Notes: generated from the letters alone by a model not told the origin. A stretch of DNA of 64,000 bases from an uncultured Collinsella sp. (GCA_934643145.1 CAKUBM010000007.1:27393-91392); one strand, 5' to 3'. Positions 39,021-48,480 are shown, counted from the first letter of the stretch. Translations and numbers: made by a program.

Positions 39021-40238
39021 GTGGCTATCCACATTGTCGAGGAAGCAAATCGTTGTCTGGGCTGCAAAAAGGCGTTCTGCCAGATCAAAGGCTGCCCGGT
39101 GCAGACGCCTATTCCGCAGGTCATCGATCTGTTTAAGCAACGTCGTCTGGAGGAAGCGGGCGAGCTGCTGTTCCAGAACAACCCCATGAGCGCGGTCTGC
39201 TCCATGGTGTGCAACCATTCGGGCCAGTGCGAGGGCTCGTGCGTTCAGGGTCGCAAGGGCACGCCGGTGCATTTTTCGAGCATCGAGAACTATATCTCCA
39301 CGGCGTACCTCGACCGCAAGGAGTGGAAGCCTGCGCCGTCGTGCGGCAAGCAGGTCGCTGTGGTCGGCTCGGGTCCTGCCGGTATTACCGTGGCGATTAA
39401 GATGGCCCAGCTGGGCTGTGCTGTCACCGTGTTTGAGCAGCGTCCCGAGATCGGCGGTGTGCTGGAGTACGGCATCCCCGAGTTCCGTCTGCCGCGCTCG
39501 CTGGTGCAAAAGTACCGCCACGTGATGTGCTCGCTCGGCGTGCGCGTGCGTCCCTCGACCACCATCGGTGGCGCGCTGCATATCGACGATCTGCTGCGCG
39601 ACGGTTATGACGCGGTCTTTGTGGGCACCGGCACTTGGCGTGCCCGCAAGCTGGGGATTCCCGGCGAGTCGCGCGGTAACGTGCTGTTTGGTATCGACTA
39701 TCTGGTCGACCCCACAAGTGTGGCGATCGGGCAGAACGTGGCGGTTATCGGCGCCGGTAACGTCGCTATGGATGTGGCCCGCACCGCCCTGCGCTCGGGC
39801 GCTCGCAAGGTCACCGTGTATGCCCGCTCGCGCCACATCTCGGCAATTGACGACGAGGTCGAGCTGACCGAGCTCGACGGTGCCGAGATCGTGTGCGGCA
39901 AGGCCATCTGCGCTATCGACGATAACGGCCCCGTGTTCGAGACGGCCATCTTTGACGAGGACAACAACGTGGTGGGCTACGAGGAAGAGCTCGACCATGC
40001 CGCGGCCGATACCATCGTCATTGCGGCCTCGCAGGTGCCCAAGGACAAGCTCGTGCTTACGACGGGCGGTCTGGAGACCGACCATCGCGGCCTGCTTTCG
40101 GTCGATGAGCACGGCATGACCACCGTGCCCGGCGTCTTTGCCGCCGGCGACGTGGTCAACGGCCCGCTGACGGTCGTCCATGCCGTGGCCGGCGCCAAGC
40201 TCGCCGTCGAAGGCATGACATCCTACCTGGGCCTCTAA
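39021..40238 (+). CDS. Stand-alone GltD-like FAD/Fe-S oxidoreductase
   Basis: 405 aa. N-terminal cysteine clusters (CLGCKKAFC, CPVQTPI; C near 60-75 in CSMVCNHSGQCEGSC) bind Fe-S centres as in glutamate synthase beta subunits. FAD (VVGSGPAG) and NAD(P) (VIGAGNVAMD) Rossmann motifs follow. No glutamate synthase large subunit is nearby; the next gene is an old-yellow-enzyme family oxidoreductase, so the two may work together. Start is GTG 39021 after AGAGGGGA. Confidence 0.85.
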   Translation: MAIHIVEEANRCLGCKKAFCQIKGCPVQTPIPQVIDLFKQRRLEEAGELLFQNNPMSAVCSMVCNHSGQCEGSCVQGRKGTPVHFSSIENYISTAYLDRKEWKPAPSCGKQVAVVGSGPAGITVAIKMAQLGCAVTVFEQRPEIGGVLEYGIPEFRLPRSLVQKYRHVMCSLGVRVRPSTTIGGALHIDDLLRDGYDAVFVGTGTWRARKLGIPGESRGNVLFGIDYLVDPTSVAIGQNVAVIGAGNVAMDVARTALRSGARKVTVYARSRHISAIDDEVELTELDGAEIVCGKAICAIDDNGPVFETAIFDEDNNVVGYEEELDHAAADTIVIAASQVPKDKLVLTTGGLETDHRGLLSVDEHGMTTVPGVFAAGDVVNGPLTVVHAVAGAKLAVEGMTSYLGL

Positions 40239-40255
40239 CCCATCCCACCCTTATC

Positions 40256-40322
40256 AGTTGCGGTGAAATACGGACTGTTTTGGCTGTCAAAAGCCTCAAT
40301 TGCTCCGTATTCCACCGCAACT
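40256..40322. repeat. TTGCGGTGAAATA palindrome, copy 1
   Basis: An inverted repeat of about 67 bp whose arms read AGTTGCGGTGAAATACGGA and its complement. Directly followed by TTTTTT, so this copy also works as a terminator for the GltD-like gene. Other copies: 43145, 52989, 53839. Confidence 0.88.
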
Positions 40323-40438
40323 TTTTTATGGGTCGAGCAAAAGGTGGGGGAGCGTGTGAGGTCGCGTACTGGGCGGGTGCTGATACGATAGGGGAATCAG
40401 CAAGTGCCGCCACGCGGCTCAAACGAAAGGAAACCTGT

Positions 40439-42388
40439 ATGGAGTCCTCCGCCTATCCGATGCTCTTTAGCCCGATCAAGGTCGGTACGACCGAGGTCAA
40501 GAACCGTGTCTTTATGCCGCCGGTGTCCACCAACCTGGCCGACCACGGCTATGTGACCGACGACCTGGTCGATCACTACCGCGCTCGTGCCAAGGGCGGC
40601 GTGGGCCTCATCATCACCGAGGTCGTGACCGTCGAGCCCACCTATACCTATCTGCCGGGCGATATGTGCTGTTACGACGACACGTTCATTCCCGGTTGGG
40701 AAAAGCTCGCCGCCGCCGTGCACGAGTACGGCTGCAAGATCATGCCGCAGCTCTTCCACCCCGCCTACATGGCCTTTAACATTCCGGGCACGCCGCGCCT
40801 GATCGCCCCTTCCTTCGTGGGCCCGTCCTACGCCCGCGAGGCACCGCGCCCCATTACAGTTGACGAGATTCACGAGCTCACGCACCAGTTTGGCGACGCT
40901 GCTGTGCGTATGCAGAAGGCCGGCGTCGATGGCGTCGAGGTCCATGCGGCACACGCCCACGGCATGCTCGGTGGCTTCTTGACCCCGCTCTACAACAAGC
41001 GTACCGACGAGTACGGCGGCTCGCTTGACGCGCGCATGCGCTTCTTGCTCGAGGTCATCGCCGAGATTCGCGAGCGCTGCGGCAAGGACTTCATCATCGA
41101 CGTTCGTATTTCGGGCGACGAGTACACCGATGGCGGCCTGACCCTCAACGACATGATCTATGTCTCGCGTCGCCTGGAGAAGGCCGGCGTCGATATGATC
41201 CACGTGTCGGGCGGCACCACCATCAAGCGCGGTTCCGCGATTCCTGCCGCCGGCACCCAGCAGGCCTCGCACGCCGCCTGTTCGCGCGAGATCAAAAAGC
41301 ATGTCAACATTCCCGTTGCCACGGTCGGACGCATTAACGAGGCATGGATTGCCGAGGAGCTGATCGAGGACGGTGCCGCCGACATCTGCATGATGGGCCG
41401 CGCCAACCTGTGCGATGCCGAGTTCTGCAACAAGGCGGCCGCTGGCAACGCCGACGAGATTCGCCCCTGCATCGGCTGCCTGCGCTGCCTGAACGGCATC
41501 ATGTTCGGCAAGCGTATTTCCTGCACCGTTAATCCCGATGTCGAGCGTGACGAGGCTGGCTACGAGCCCGCCATCGAGGCCAAGAATGTGCTCGTTGTGG
41601 GCGCCGGTCCCGCTGGCATGGAGGCGGCGTTCATTGCCGCCAAGCGCGGCCATAACGTGGTGCTCGTGGACAAGCAGGACGAGCCGGGCGGCGAGATGCG
41701 CATCGCAGCCGTTCCGCCGGCAAAGCAGGAGCTCACCCGCGTGATCAAGTATCAGTATCGCCGTCTTGCCGAGGCCGGCGTGAAGTGCATCTTTGGTACC
41801 GAGCTTTCTGCCGAGGACATTCAGCGCGACTACGCTGGGTACGAGGTCGTCCTGGCCTATGGTGCCGAGCCCATCGCTCCGGCCTTTATGCAGAACTTTA
41901 AGCAGGTCATGACGGCTGACGACCTGCTAGGCGGCAACGCCTTCCCGGGCAAGAAGATCGTCATCGTGGGCGGCGGCACCGTCGGCTGCGAGACGGCTGA
42001 CTACCTGGCCCCGCTGGTCAACGACCTGTCGCCGGCCAATCGCGACGTTACCGTCATCGAGATGACCAAGACGCTTGCCGCCAACGAGGGCGGCGCCGGC
42101 CGCGCGGTGCTCATTACGCGTATGCTCTCCAAGGGTGTCCACGTGCTGACCGAGGCCAAGGTGACCGAGATCACCGAAGACACGATCAGCTACGAGAAGG
42201 ACGGCGAGGTTCACACCATCACCGGTGCGGATACGCTGGTGCTGGCCATGGGTTACCGTCCCAACACCAAGCTGGCCGACGACCTGGCTGCCGCGGGCAT
42301 TACCACCCACGTGCTGGGCGACGCCAACAAGTGCGGCAACATCCGCGACGCCATCGGCGACGGCTACAAGATCGCCTGCGCCCTCTAG
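40439..42388 (+). CDS. Old-yellow-enzyme/2,4-dienoyl-CoA reductase family oxidoreductase
   Basis: 649 aa: N-terminal FMN TIM barrel (SPIKVGTTEVKNRVFMPP; HAAHAHGMLGGFLTP with the family His pair), a 4Fe-4S cluster (CIGCLRCLNG with a further Cys in SCTVN), then FAD (VVGAGPAGMEAA) and NAD(P) (VVGGGTVGCETADY) domains. Likely reduces a conjugated enoate or enone; the true substrate in this uronate island is unknown. RBS GAAAGGAAA precedes ATG 40439. Confidence 0.88.
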   Translation: MESSAYPMLFSPIKVGTTEVKNRVFMPPVSTNLADHGYVTDDLVDHYRARAKGGVGLIITEVVTVEPTYTYLPGDMCCYDDTFIPGWEKLAAAVHEYGCKIMPQLFHPAYMAFNIPGTPRLIAPSFVGPSYAREAPRPITVDEIHELTHQFGDAAVRMQKAGVDGVEVHAAHAHGMLGGFLTPLYNKRTDEYGGSLDARMRFLLEVIAEIRERCGKDFIIDVRISGDEYTDGGLTLNDMIYVSRRLEKAGVDMIHVSGGTTIKRGSAIPAAGTQQASHAACSREIKKHVNIPVATVGRINEAWIAEELIEDGAADICMMGRANLCDAEFCNKAAAGNADEIRPCIGCLRCLNGIMFGKRISCTVNPDVERDEAGYEPAIEAKNVLVVGAGPAGMEAAFIAAKRGHNVVLVDKQDEPGGEMRIAAVPPAKQELTRVIKYQYRRLAEAGVKCIFGTELSAEDIQRDYAGYEVVLAYGAEPIAPAFMQNFKQVMTADDLLGGNAFPGKKIVIVGGGTVGCETADYLAPLVNDLSPANRDVTVIEMTKTLAANEGGAGRAVLITRMLSKGVHVLTEAKVTEITEDTISYEKDGEVHTITGADTLVLAMGYRPNTKLADDLAAAGITTHVLGDANKCGNIRDAIGDGYKIACAL

Positions 42389-42418
42389 TCAACCCATTGC
42401 ACCAGTCGATAGCAAAAT

Positions 42419-42454
42419 GCGGCGGCCGTCCCGTGTTGGGGCGGCCGCCGCTTG
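42419..42454. terminator. Hairpin between convergent genes
   Basis: GCGGCGGCCGTCCC pairs with GGGCGGCCGCCGC around a 6-base loop. Lies between the oxidoreductase and the minus-strand isomerase; could stop transcription from both sides, but T-runs are weak. Confidence 0.6.
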
Positions 42455-42478
42455 CGTTAGATGCGATGGGTCGTGCGA

Positions 42479-43120
42479 TTAGAGGCCCAGGAGCTCCTTG
42501 ACCTTGGCGATGATGGCCTCGTCGGTGGCGTTGGCGAAGAAGTACTCCTGGAAGTGCTCGCCAGCCAGGGCGCCCTTGACCAGATCCTGGTCGATCTCGC
42601 CCAGGACGTCGACGAGCGGACGCATGGTCACAGCGCGGACGCCGTCGAGGATCTTCTTGTTGCGCTGCTCGGGCTCAACACGCTCGGCAGGATAGCCGTT
42701 GCCCGAACCAAAGCCAAAGAGCTTCTCGAAGGTGTACTCGAGGTTGAGCTCCTGGCCCCAGCCGTTCTTGAGGGCGAAGGGCATGGCGACGGCGTTACCA
42801 TCGTTGACCTGGGCAAAGGTGTAGGCATCCAGCGGGTCGGCGACATGGCCGCAGAGCACGCCGGGGAAGGAGTTGCAGGCGAGCATGGCGCCCTCGCCGG
42901 TGCCGCAGCCGGTCACGACATAGTCGGCAGCGCCGGAGTTGAGCAGCACGGCGGCAAGGATGCCGTTCTGTACGTAGGTGAGCGGCTTGGAGTCGGCATC
43001 GGCATACATACCGTAGTTAAAGACGGTGTGGCCCATGGGCTCGACAACCTTCTTAAGGGCAGCCTCGATCATGGGGTTCTTGGAGTTCTGGGAGTTCTCG
43101 TTGATGAGAGCGATCTTCAT
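42479..43120 (-). CDS. RpiB/LacA-LacB family isomerase, probable 5-keto-4-deoxyuronate isomerase (DhuI type)
   Basis: 213 aa. RpiB fold: N-terminal KIALINENSQ, then the signature ADYVVTGCGTGEGAMLACN and GNAVAMPFA. Longer than ribose-5-phosphate isomerase B (about 150 aa), matching the DhuI subgroup, which replaces KduI in the degradation of unsaturated uronates in Firmicutes. kduD lies upstream in the same direction and no KduI is present. The specific reaction is inferred from family and context. RBS GAAAGGTA precedes the start. Confidence 0.82.
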   Translation of the reverse strand: MKIALINENSQNSKNPMIEAALKKVVEPMGHTVFNYGMYADADSKPLTYVQNGILAAVLLNSGAADYVVTGCGTGEGAMLACNSFPGVLCGHVADPLDAYTFAQVNDGNAVAMPFALKNGWGQELNLEYTFEKLFGFGSGNGYPAERVEPEQRNKKILDGVRAVTMRPLVDVLGEIDQDLVKGALAGEHFQEYFFANATDEAIIAKVKELLGL

Positions 43121-43144
43121 TGCGAAATACCTTTCCTATTTCTA

Positions 43145-43211
43145 ACTTGCGGTGAAATACGGACTGTTTTGCCTGATAGAAGCCAAAATCAATCCCTATT
43201 TCACCGCAACT
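43145..43211. repeat. TTGCGGTGAAATA palindrome, copy 2
   Basis: About 67 bp, arms ACTTGCGGTGAAATACGGA and TCCCTATTTCACCGCAACT (imperfect). Lies between kduD and the RpiB-type gene inside their presumed operon. Confidence 0.85.
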
Positions 43212-43260
43212 ACTAAATGAACGATTGGGCGAGACCCAATGTGGGCAGTTGCGGCGACGC

Positions 43261-44070
43261 TTATTGAGGTTGCTTTCCAATGTATGCGAGAATTCCGCCG
43301 TCGACGTAGAGGATGTGGCCGTTGACGAAGTTCGAAGCGTCGGAAGCCAGGAACACGGCAGGGCCCTTCAGATCCTCGGGCGTGCCCCAACGGGCGGCCG
43401 GGGTCTTGGCGATGATGAACTGGTCAAACGGGTGACGGCTGCCGTCGGGCTGCGTCTCGCGCAGCGGCGCGGTCTGCGGCGTGGCGATATAGCCAGGCCC
43501 AATGCCGTTGCACTGGATGTTGGCCTCGCCAAACTCGGAGCAGATGTTCTTGGTGAGCATCTTCAGGCCACCCTTAGCGGCGGCGTAGCCGGCGATGGTC
43601 TCGCGGCCAAGCTCGCTCATCATCGAGCAGATGTTGATGATCTTGCCGTGACCCTTGGCGATCATGCCGGGCAGGCAGGCCTTGGAGACGATGAACGGGG
43701 CGTTAAGGTCGATGTCGACGACGCGACGGAAGTCCTCGGCACTCATGTCGAGCATGGGGGTGCGCTGGATAACACCGGCGTTGTTGACCAGAATGTCGGG
43801 CGTGGTGCCAAAATCGGCCTCGATCTTGGCGATGAGCTCGGCGACGACGGCCTCGTCGGTGACGTCGGCCACGTAGCCGTGAGCCTCAAAGCCCAGCTCG
43901 CGGTAGTGCTTCTCGGCCTCGGTGACCTTGTCGGCGTGACGCGCGTTAAAGGCGATCTTGGCGCCGGCCTCGCCGAGCGCCTCGGCAATGGCCATGCCAA
44001 TGCCATAGGTGGCGCCGGTCACGAGCGCGACCTTGCCATCCAGGCGGAAGCTGTCCATAAGATCAGACAT
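43261..44070 (-). CDS. kduD: 2-deoxy-D-gluconate/2-keto-3-deoxygluconate dehydrogenase
   Basis: SDR enzyme, 269 aa: cofactor motif TGATYGIGMA, NNAG, catalytic Ser in ICSMMSE, and YAAAKGG. Converts 2,5-diketo-3-deoxygluconate to KDG in the unsaturated-uronate branch. I chose ATG 44070 (RBS GAAAGGA); the frame extends to 44097 over an operator. Two uronate operators sit upstream. Confidence 0.9.
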   Translation of the reverse strand: MSDLMDSFRLDGKVALVTGATYGIGMAIAEALGEAGAKIAFNARHADKVTEAEKHYRELGFEAHGYVADVTDEAVVAELIAKIEADFGTTPDILVNNAGVIQRTPMLDMSAEDFRRVVDIDLNAPFIVSKACLPGMIAKGHGKIINICSMMSELGRETIAGYAAAKGGLKMLTKNICSEFGEANIQCNGIGPGYIATPQTAPLRETQPDGSRHPFDQFIIAKTPAARWGTPEDLKGPAVFLASDASNFVNGHILYVDGGILAYIGKQPQ

Positions 44071-44086
44071 AGCGATCCTTTCAAAA

Positions 44087-44188
44087 GAAACGTTCATCTA
44101 TTATAAGTCTTGCTTCTAATACAAGCTCAGTATAGGAGAACTAAAGGAATTAACGCCCCTATTCTCCTAAAAATAGGTGAACGTTCAC
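44087..44188 (-). promoter_or_regulatory. Uronate operators upstream of kduD
   Basis: Perfect GTGAACGTTCAC at 44177-44188 and a weaker GAAACGTTCATC at 44087-44098, the latter immediately before the kduD RBS. Confidence 0.78.
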
Positions 44189-44230
44189 TTTTAAAAGGTG
44201 AATGGTTGAAATTGGTTGTTGCGATGCCCT

Positions 44231-44923
44231 CTACTCACTTTTCGCCTGTGCGCCTTCCGCGATCATGTTGCGGTTGTAGACCAGGTGCAGATACATCGCA
44301 TCGTGTGCGGCGGTGGGGTTGCGCGCCTCGATGGCGTCGGCCACGCCGCGGTGTGTGCGGATGGTCTCCTCGACGAGCTTTTTGCCCGTAACGTCGATAA
44401 AGAGGGGAACGGATGCCTTGAGCACGCCCATCAGGCGGGGAACGACGAGGTTGCCGCAGCTCTCGGCAATGGCGTTGTGGAATGCGGTGTCGGCGGCGGA
44501 GTAGTCCTTGCCGGCCTCTGCCAGGCGCTGGGACTCGTCGCAGAGCTCGCGGATGCACATAATCTGATCTTCGGTCGCGTGCTCGGCGGCCATGCTCGCC
44601 ATCTGCGGCTCAATCATAAAGCGCACCTCGAGCAGGTCGCGCGCCAGGCGCTGCTTATCGCCGATAAAGGTAAAGCCCAGCGGGTCGTCGGCAACGCCGG
44701 GGTTCGATGCCACATATGTGCCCGAACCCTGCTTGATGCGCACGATATTGCGCGACTGCAGGAGCTTCATGGCCTCGCGTACGGTGCTTCTGCCGGCGCC
44801 CAGGCGCTCAACGAGCACGGCCTCCTTGGGCAGGCGGTCGCCCTGCTCAAGGTGCTCATCAAGAATCAATTGAATGATTTTCTCGGAAATCTGCTCGGGG
44901 AGTCCCGATTCGGCGCGGGCCAT
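44231..44923 (-). CDS. GntR/FadR family regulator (FCD domain) of the gluconate-type operon
   Basis: 230 aa: winged HTH (GDRLPKEAVLVERLGAGRST, about 20-60) and an all-helical FCD domain whose metal-binding histidines probably lie in DTAFHNAIAESCGN and the C-terminal MYLHL. ATG 44923 follows GAGAGGTAGAG. Divergent from gntP, with palindromes in between, so it likely represses gntP-ilvD in response to an aldonate. Confidence 0.87.
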   Translation of the reverse strand: MARAESGLPEQISEKIIQLILDEHLEQGDRLPKEAVLVERLGAGRSTVREAMKLLQSRNIVRIKQGSGTYVASNPGVADDPLGFTFIGDKQRLARDLLEVRFMIEPQMASMAAEHATEDQIMCIRELCDESQRLAEAGKDYSAADTAFHNAIAESCGNLVVPRLMGVLKASVPLFIDVTGKKLVEETIRTHRGVADAIEARNPTAAHDAMYLHLVYNRNMIAEGAQAKSE

Positions 44924-45048
44924 AGCTCTACCTCTCATTACAAAATTCATCTGAGCTATTTTAGCGCACCAAGGGCATGGTATTGGCCGTTGAACCCGAA
45001 TCGGGCGGCCCAGATATACCGTTCGCAGTGCAAATACGACCGTTCGCC

Positions 45049-45143
45049 AAATACATCAGATGTATTTCGAACAAATTTCAAAATGAAACATCAGACCTTT
45101 TAGAAACACGCTATAGTTTTAATCGAATTCAAAAGGTCTGATG
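45049..45143 (+). promoter_or_regulatory. gntP promoter with two palindromic sites
   Basis: AAATACATC-A-GATGTATTT (45049-45067) is a perfect palindrome. CATCAGACCTTTT (45089-45101) and its exact complement (45131-45143) flank a -10-like TATAGT (45112-45117). These are candidate sites for the divergent GntR protein. Confidence 0.65.
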
Positions 45144-45156
45144 AATTGGAGGAAAG

Positions 45157-46518
45157 ATGTCAGACCCAACGTTTATGGCAGACCCCACCAGGCTCGTCAT
45201 CGCCGCCATCGTGGGCATCGCGCTGCTGCTTGCGCTCATCATCAGGTTCAAGCTGCACCCCGTGCTGTCGATGATGGTTTCGGCGCTCGCGATCGGCATC
45301 GGTGCCGGCATGCCGCTCGACCTGGTGGCCGATACCGTCACCAAGGGCGTGGGCACCACGCTGCAAAACATCGCACTGCTCATTGGCCTGGGCTCGATGT
45401 TCGGCCAGATTCTGGAGGAGAGCGGCGGCGCCAAGAAGATCGCCCAGACCTTCATTGACACCTTTGGTCAGGGTCACTCCAGCTGGGCGCTGGGCATCAC
45501 CGGCCTGGTCATCGGCACCACGGTGTTCTTCGAGGCCGGCGTGGTCGTTTTGATCCCGCTCGCGTTTAGCGTGGCATCGCAGACCAAGAAGTCGACCCTC
45601 TACTATGGCATCGCCCTGCTCGCGGGACTGGCAGCCGGTTATGCCTTCGTGCCGCCTTCGGCCGGTTCGGTCCTCGTTGCCGGTACGCTCGGCGTCGACC
45701 TGGGAACCATGATTCTCGTCGGCATCCCCACCGCCTTTATCGCCATGGCTGTCGCCGGTGTCGTCTGGGGCCGCAACGTGGGCGGCCGTATCTTCACGGA
45801 CGTTCCCGAGCACTTCACCTCCGCCGAGGGCGCGAGCGACGATAAGGAGCTTCCCTCCTTTGGCATGGTCCTCGCTATCGTGCTCACCCCGCTGTGCCTA
45901 ATCCTGCTGGGCACGCTGTCTTCGTACATTCCCATGCCCGCCGAGGTCGCCTCGATTCTCGCTTTCCTGGGCAAGCCGTTCGTCGCACTCACCATCGCCA
46001 CGCTTGTCGCCATGTACCTGCTGGGCGCTCGCCGCGGCTACACCGGCGCCGAGCTCAAGGCCCTGCTCGACCGTTCGCTCAAGCCCGTCGGCATGATCTT
46101 GCTGGTCATCGCCTGCGGCGGCGTCATCCGCTGGATGCTGCAGGACTGCGGTCTGGGCCAGGTTATCGGCCCCGTGCTCGAGAGCTGCCCGCTGCCCCTC
46201 GTGGTCGTCGGCTTCCTCATCGCCGCGCTCGTCCGCGCCTCGGTCGGCAGCTCCATCGTGTCCATGACCATGGCTTCGGGCATTATGGCCGCTATGCCTG
46301 CGGTCGCCGGCGCCTCGGTGCTCATGCGCGCCGCCATCTGCCTTGCCATCTGCGGTGGCGCCACGGCGCTCTCGCACGTCAACGATGCCGGCTTCTGGAT
46401 GTGCTCTTCGTTCCTCGAGATCGACGAGAAGACCACCCTCAAGTCCTGGACCATCATGGAGACGATCATCGGTCTTTCGGGCCTCGCCTGCGCCCTGGTG
46501 ATCTCGTTCTTCGCATAA
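45157..46518 (+). CDS. gntP: GntP family aldonate:H+ symporter
   Basis: 453 aa, about 12-14 membrane segments, with the family stretch TTVFFEAGVVVLIPLAFSVA and SHVNDAGFWM. Imports gluconate or a related aldonate; it is followed after 79 bases by an IlvD/Edd dehydratase, so the pair probably delivers KDG. RBS GGAGGAAAG precedes ATG 45157. Confidence 0.9.
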   Translation: MSDPTFMADPTRLVIAAIVGIALLLALIIRFKLHPVLSMMVSALAIGIGAGMPLDLVADTVTKGVGTTLQNIALLIGLGSMFGQILEESGGAKKIAQTFIDTFGQGHSSWALGITGLVIGTTVFFEAGVVVLIPLAFSVASQTKKSTLYYGIALLAGLAAGYAFVPPSAGSVLVAGTLGVDLGTMILVGIPTAFIAMAVAGVVWGRNVGGRIFTDVPEHFTSAEGASDDKELPSFGMVLAIVLTPLCLILLGTLSSYIPMPAEVASILAFLGKPFVALTIATLVAMYLLGARRGYTGAELKALLDRSLKPVGMILLVIACGGVIRWMLQDCGLGQVIGPVLESCPLPLVVVGFLIAALVRASVGSSIVSMTMASGIMAAMPAVAGASVLMRAAICLAICGGATALSHVNDAGFWMCSSFLEIDEKTTLKSWTIMETIIGLSGLACALVISFFA

Positions 46519-46597
46519 TCGCAAGCCGGCGCTTCACATCAGCACGTCACATCAATCGATACCAAACCAAGTAAGCCTTAAGCCAAAGGAGTACACC

Positions 46598-48376
46598 ATG
46601 GACGAGAAGGCCAAAGAGCAGATTCAGCAGGAGGCCGCCGAGCTGGTTGCCAAGCTGCAGCCACGTTCCGGCAAGTTCCGCACCATCAGCCCCGAGATGG
46701 ACCCGCTGCGTCTGGGCTCTGGCTGGAGCATCGAGGACCTGGACAAGCCGCAGGTCATCATCGAGTCGACGTTCGGCGACTCGCACCCGGGTTCCGCCGG
46801 TCTGTTTGAGCTGGTCGAGGAGGTACGCGCCGGCGTTGCCGAGGCTGGTGGCCACGGCGCCCGTTACTTCTGCACCGACATCTGCGACGGCGAGGCCCAG
46901 GGCCACGACGGCATCAACTACTCGCTGCCCAGCCGCGACATGATCGCCAACATGATCGAGATTCACGCCAAGGCCACCCCGTTCGACGCCGGCGTCTTTG
47001 TCGCCAGCTGTGATAAGGGCCTGCCCGCGAACCTCATGGCTATGGGCCGCATCAACATCCCCTCTATCGTCGTCACCGGCGGCGTCATGGATGCCGGCCC
47101 CGACCTGCTGACCCTGGAGCAGCTCGGTGCTATTTCGGCCCGCTACGAGCGCGGCGAGATTTCCCGCGAGGAGCTCGAGTTCGCTAAGCACAACGCCTGC
47201 CCCAGCTGCGGTGCTTGCTCCTTCATGGGCACCGCCTCGACCATGCAGGTTACCGCCGAGGCTCTGGGCCTTATGCTCCCCGGCACGGCTCTGCTGCCCG
47301 CGACCAGCTTTGACCTGCGCGAGTTCGCTCGCGAGGCTGGCCGTCAGTCCGTGTGGCTCTCCGAGCACAACCTGTGCCCGCGCGACATCGTGACCAAGGA
47401 GTCCTTCGAGAACCTCATCATGATCCACGGCGCCATCTCCGGCTCCACCAACTCGCTGCTGCATATCCCCGCGATCGCTCGCGAGTTTGGCATCGAGATG
47501 TCTGCTGACGACTTCGATCGTCTGCACCGTGGCGCCCACTACCTGCTCAACGTCCGTCCTGCAGGCGAGTGGCCGGCGCAGTTCTTCTACTATGCGGGCG
47601 GCGTGCCGCGCATCATGGAGGAGATCAAGTCGATGCTCCACCTCGACGTTATGACCGTCACCGGCAAGACCCTCGGCGAGAACCTCGAGGACCTCAAGAA
47701 CAACGGCTACTACGAGAAGTGCGGTCGCTACCTGGAGAAGTGGAACCTCAAGCGCGAGGACATCATCCGTCCGTTTGAGCAGGCCTTTGGCACCGACGGC
47801 TCCATCGCCATTCTTCACGGCAACCTTGCCCCCGAGGGCGCTGTCGTTAAGCACACCGTCGTTCCGCGTGAGATGTTCCAGGCTACGCTCAAGGCCCGCC
47901 CGTTCGACTGCGAGGAGGACGCTATCCACGCCGTCCTGACGCACGAGGTCAAGCCCGGCGATGCCGTCATCATTCGCTACGAGGGCCCCAAGGGTTCCGG
48001 CATGCCCGAGATGTTCTACACCACCGAGGCTATCGCCAGCGACCCCGAGCTTGGCGCTTCCATTGCCCTGATCACCGACGGCCGCTTCTCCGGCGCCTCC
48101 AAGGGCCCGGCTATCGGTCACGTTTCGCCCGAGGCTGCCGTGGGTGGTCCGATTGCCCTGATCGAGGAGGGCGACCTCATCCAGATCAACATCCCCGAGC
48201 GCTCGCTGTCCATCGTGGGCATCGCCGGCAAGGAGATGGAGCCGGCCGAGGTCGACGTCGTCCTGGCCGAGCGTCGCGCCGCTTGGAAGCCCAAGGCTAA
48301 CCGCTATACCTCCGGCACGCTCAAGTTCTTTACCGAGCATGCAGTTTCCGCCATCCAGGGTGGCTACATGGAGTAG
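46598..48376 (+). CDS. IlvD/Edd family dehydratase, probable sugar-acid dehydratase
   Basis: 592 aa Fe-S dehydratase with Cys ligands in ASCDKGLP and NACPSCGACSFMGTAS and the C-terminal active-site segment DGRFSGASKGPAIGH. Length fits aldonate (gluconate, galactonate, xylonate) dehydratases and Edd as well as IlvD. Position after a GntP permease and in an island with KDG kinase favours an aldonate-to-KDG dehydratase. RBS AAAGGAG precedes the ATG. Confidence 0.85.
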   Translation: MDEKAKEQIQQEAAELVAKLQPRSGKFRTISPEMDPLRLGSGWSIEDLDKPQVIIESTFGDSHPGSAGLFELVEEVRAGVAEAGGHGARYFCTDICDGEAQGHDGINYSLPSRDMIANMIEIHAKATPFDAGVFVASCDKGLPANLMAMGRINIPSIVVTGGVMDAGPDLLTLEQLGAISARYERGEISREELEFAKHNACPSCGACSFMGTASTMQVTAEALGLMLPGTALLPATSFDLREFAREAGRQSVWLSEHNLCPRDIVTKESFENLIMIHGAISGSTNSLLHIPAIAREFGIEMSADDFDRLHRGAHYLLNVRPAGEWPAQFFYYAGGVPRIMEEIKSMLHLDVMTVTGKTLGENLEDLKNNGYYEKCGRYLEKWNLKREDIIRPFEQAFGTDGSIAILHGNLAPEGAVVKHTVVPREMFQATLKARPFDCEEDAIHAVLTHEVKPGDAVIIRYEGPKGSGMPEMFYTTEAIASDPELGASIALITDGRFSGASKGPAIGHVSPEAAVGGPIALIEEGDLIQINIPERSLSIVGIAGKEMEPAEVDVVLAERRAAWKPKANRYTSGTLKFFTEHAVSAIQGGYME

Positions 48377-48421
48377 CGCCCGTACGCATCGAATTCCTCC
48401 TCTCATAGATGCGTGGCACAA

Positions 48422-48456
48422 AGAGCCCCGAGTTCTTACGAGCTCGGGGCTCTTTT
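48422..48456 (+). terminator. Intrinsic terminator of gntP-dehydratase
   Basis: AGAGCCCCGAG pairs with CTCGGGGCTCT across about 9 bases, then TTTTC. Confidence 0.92.
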
Positions 48457-48480
48457 CGTCTGGATTGTGGACGTATTGCC

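Noticed and set aside
46598-48376. Dihydroxy-acid dehydratase of branched-chain amino acid synthesis (ilvD)
   Set aside because: Possible by family, but the adjoining GntP permease and GntR regulator make a sugar-acid dehydratase more likely; left without a symbol.
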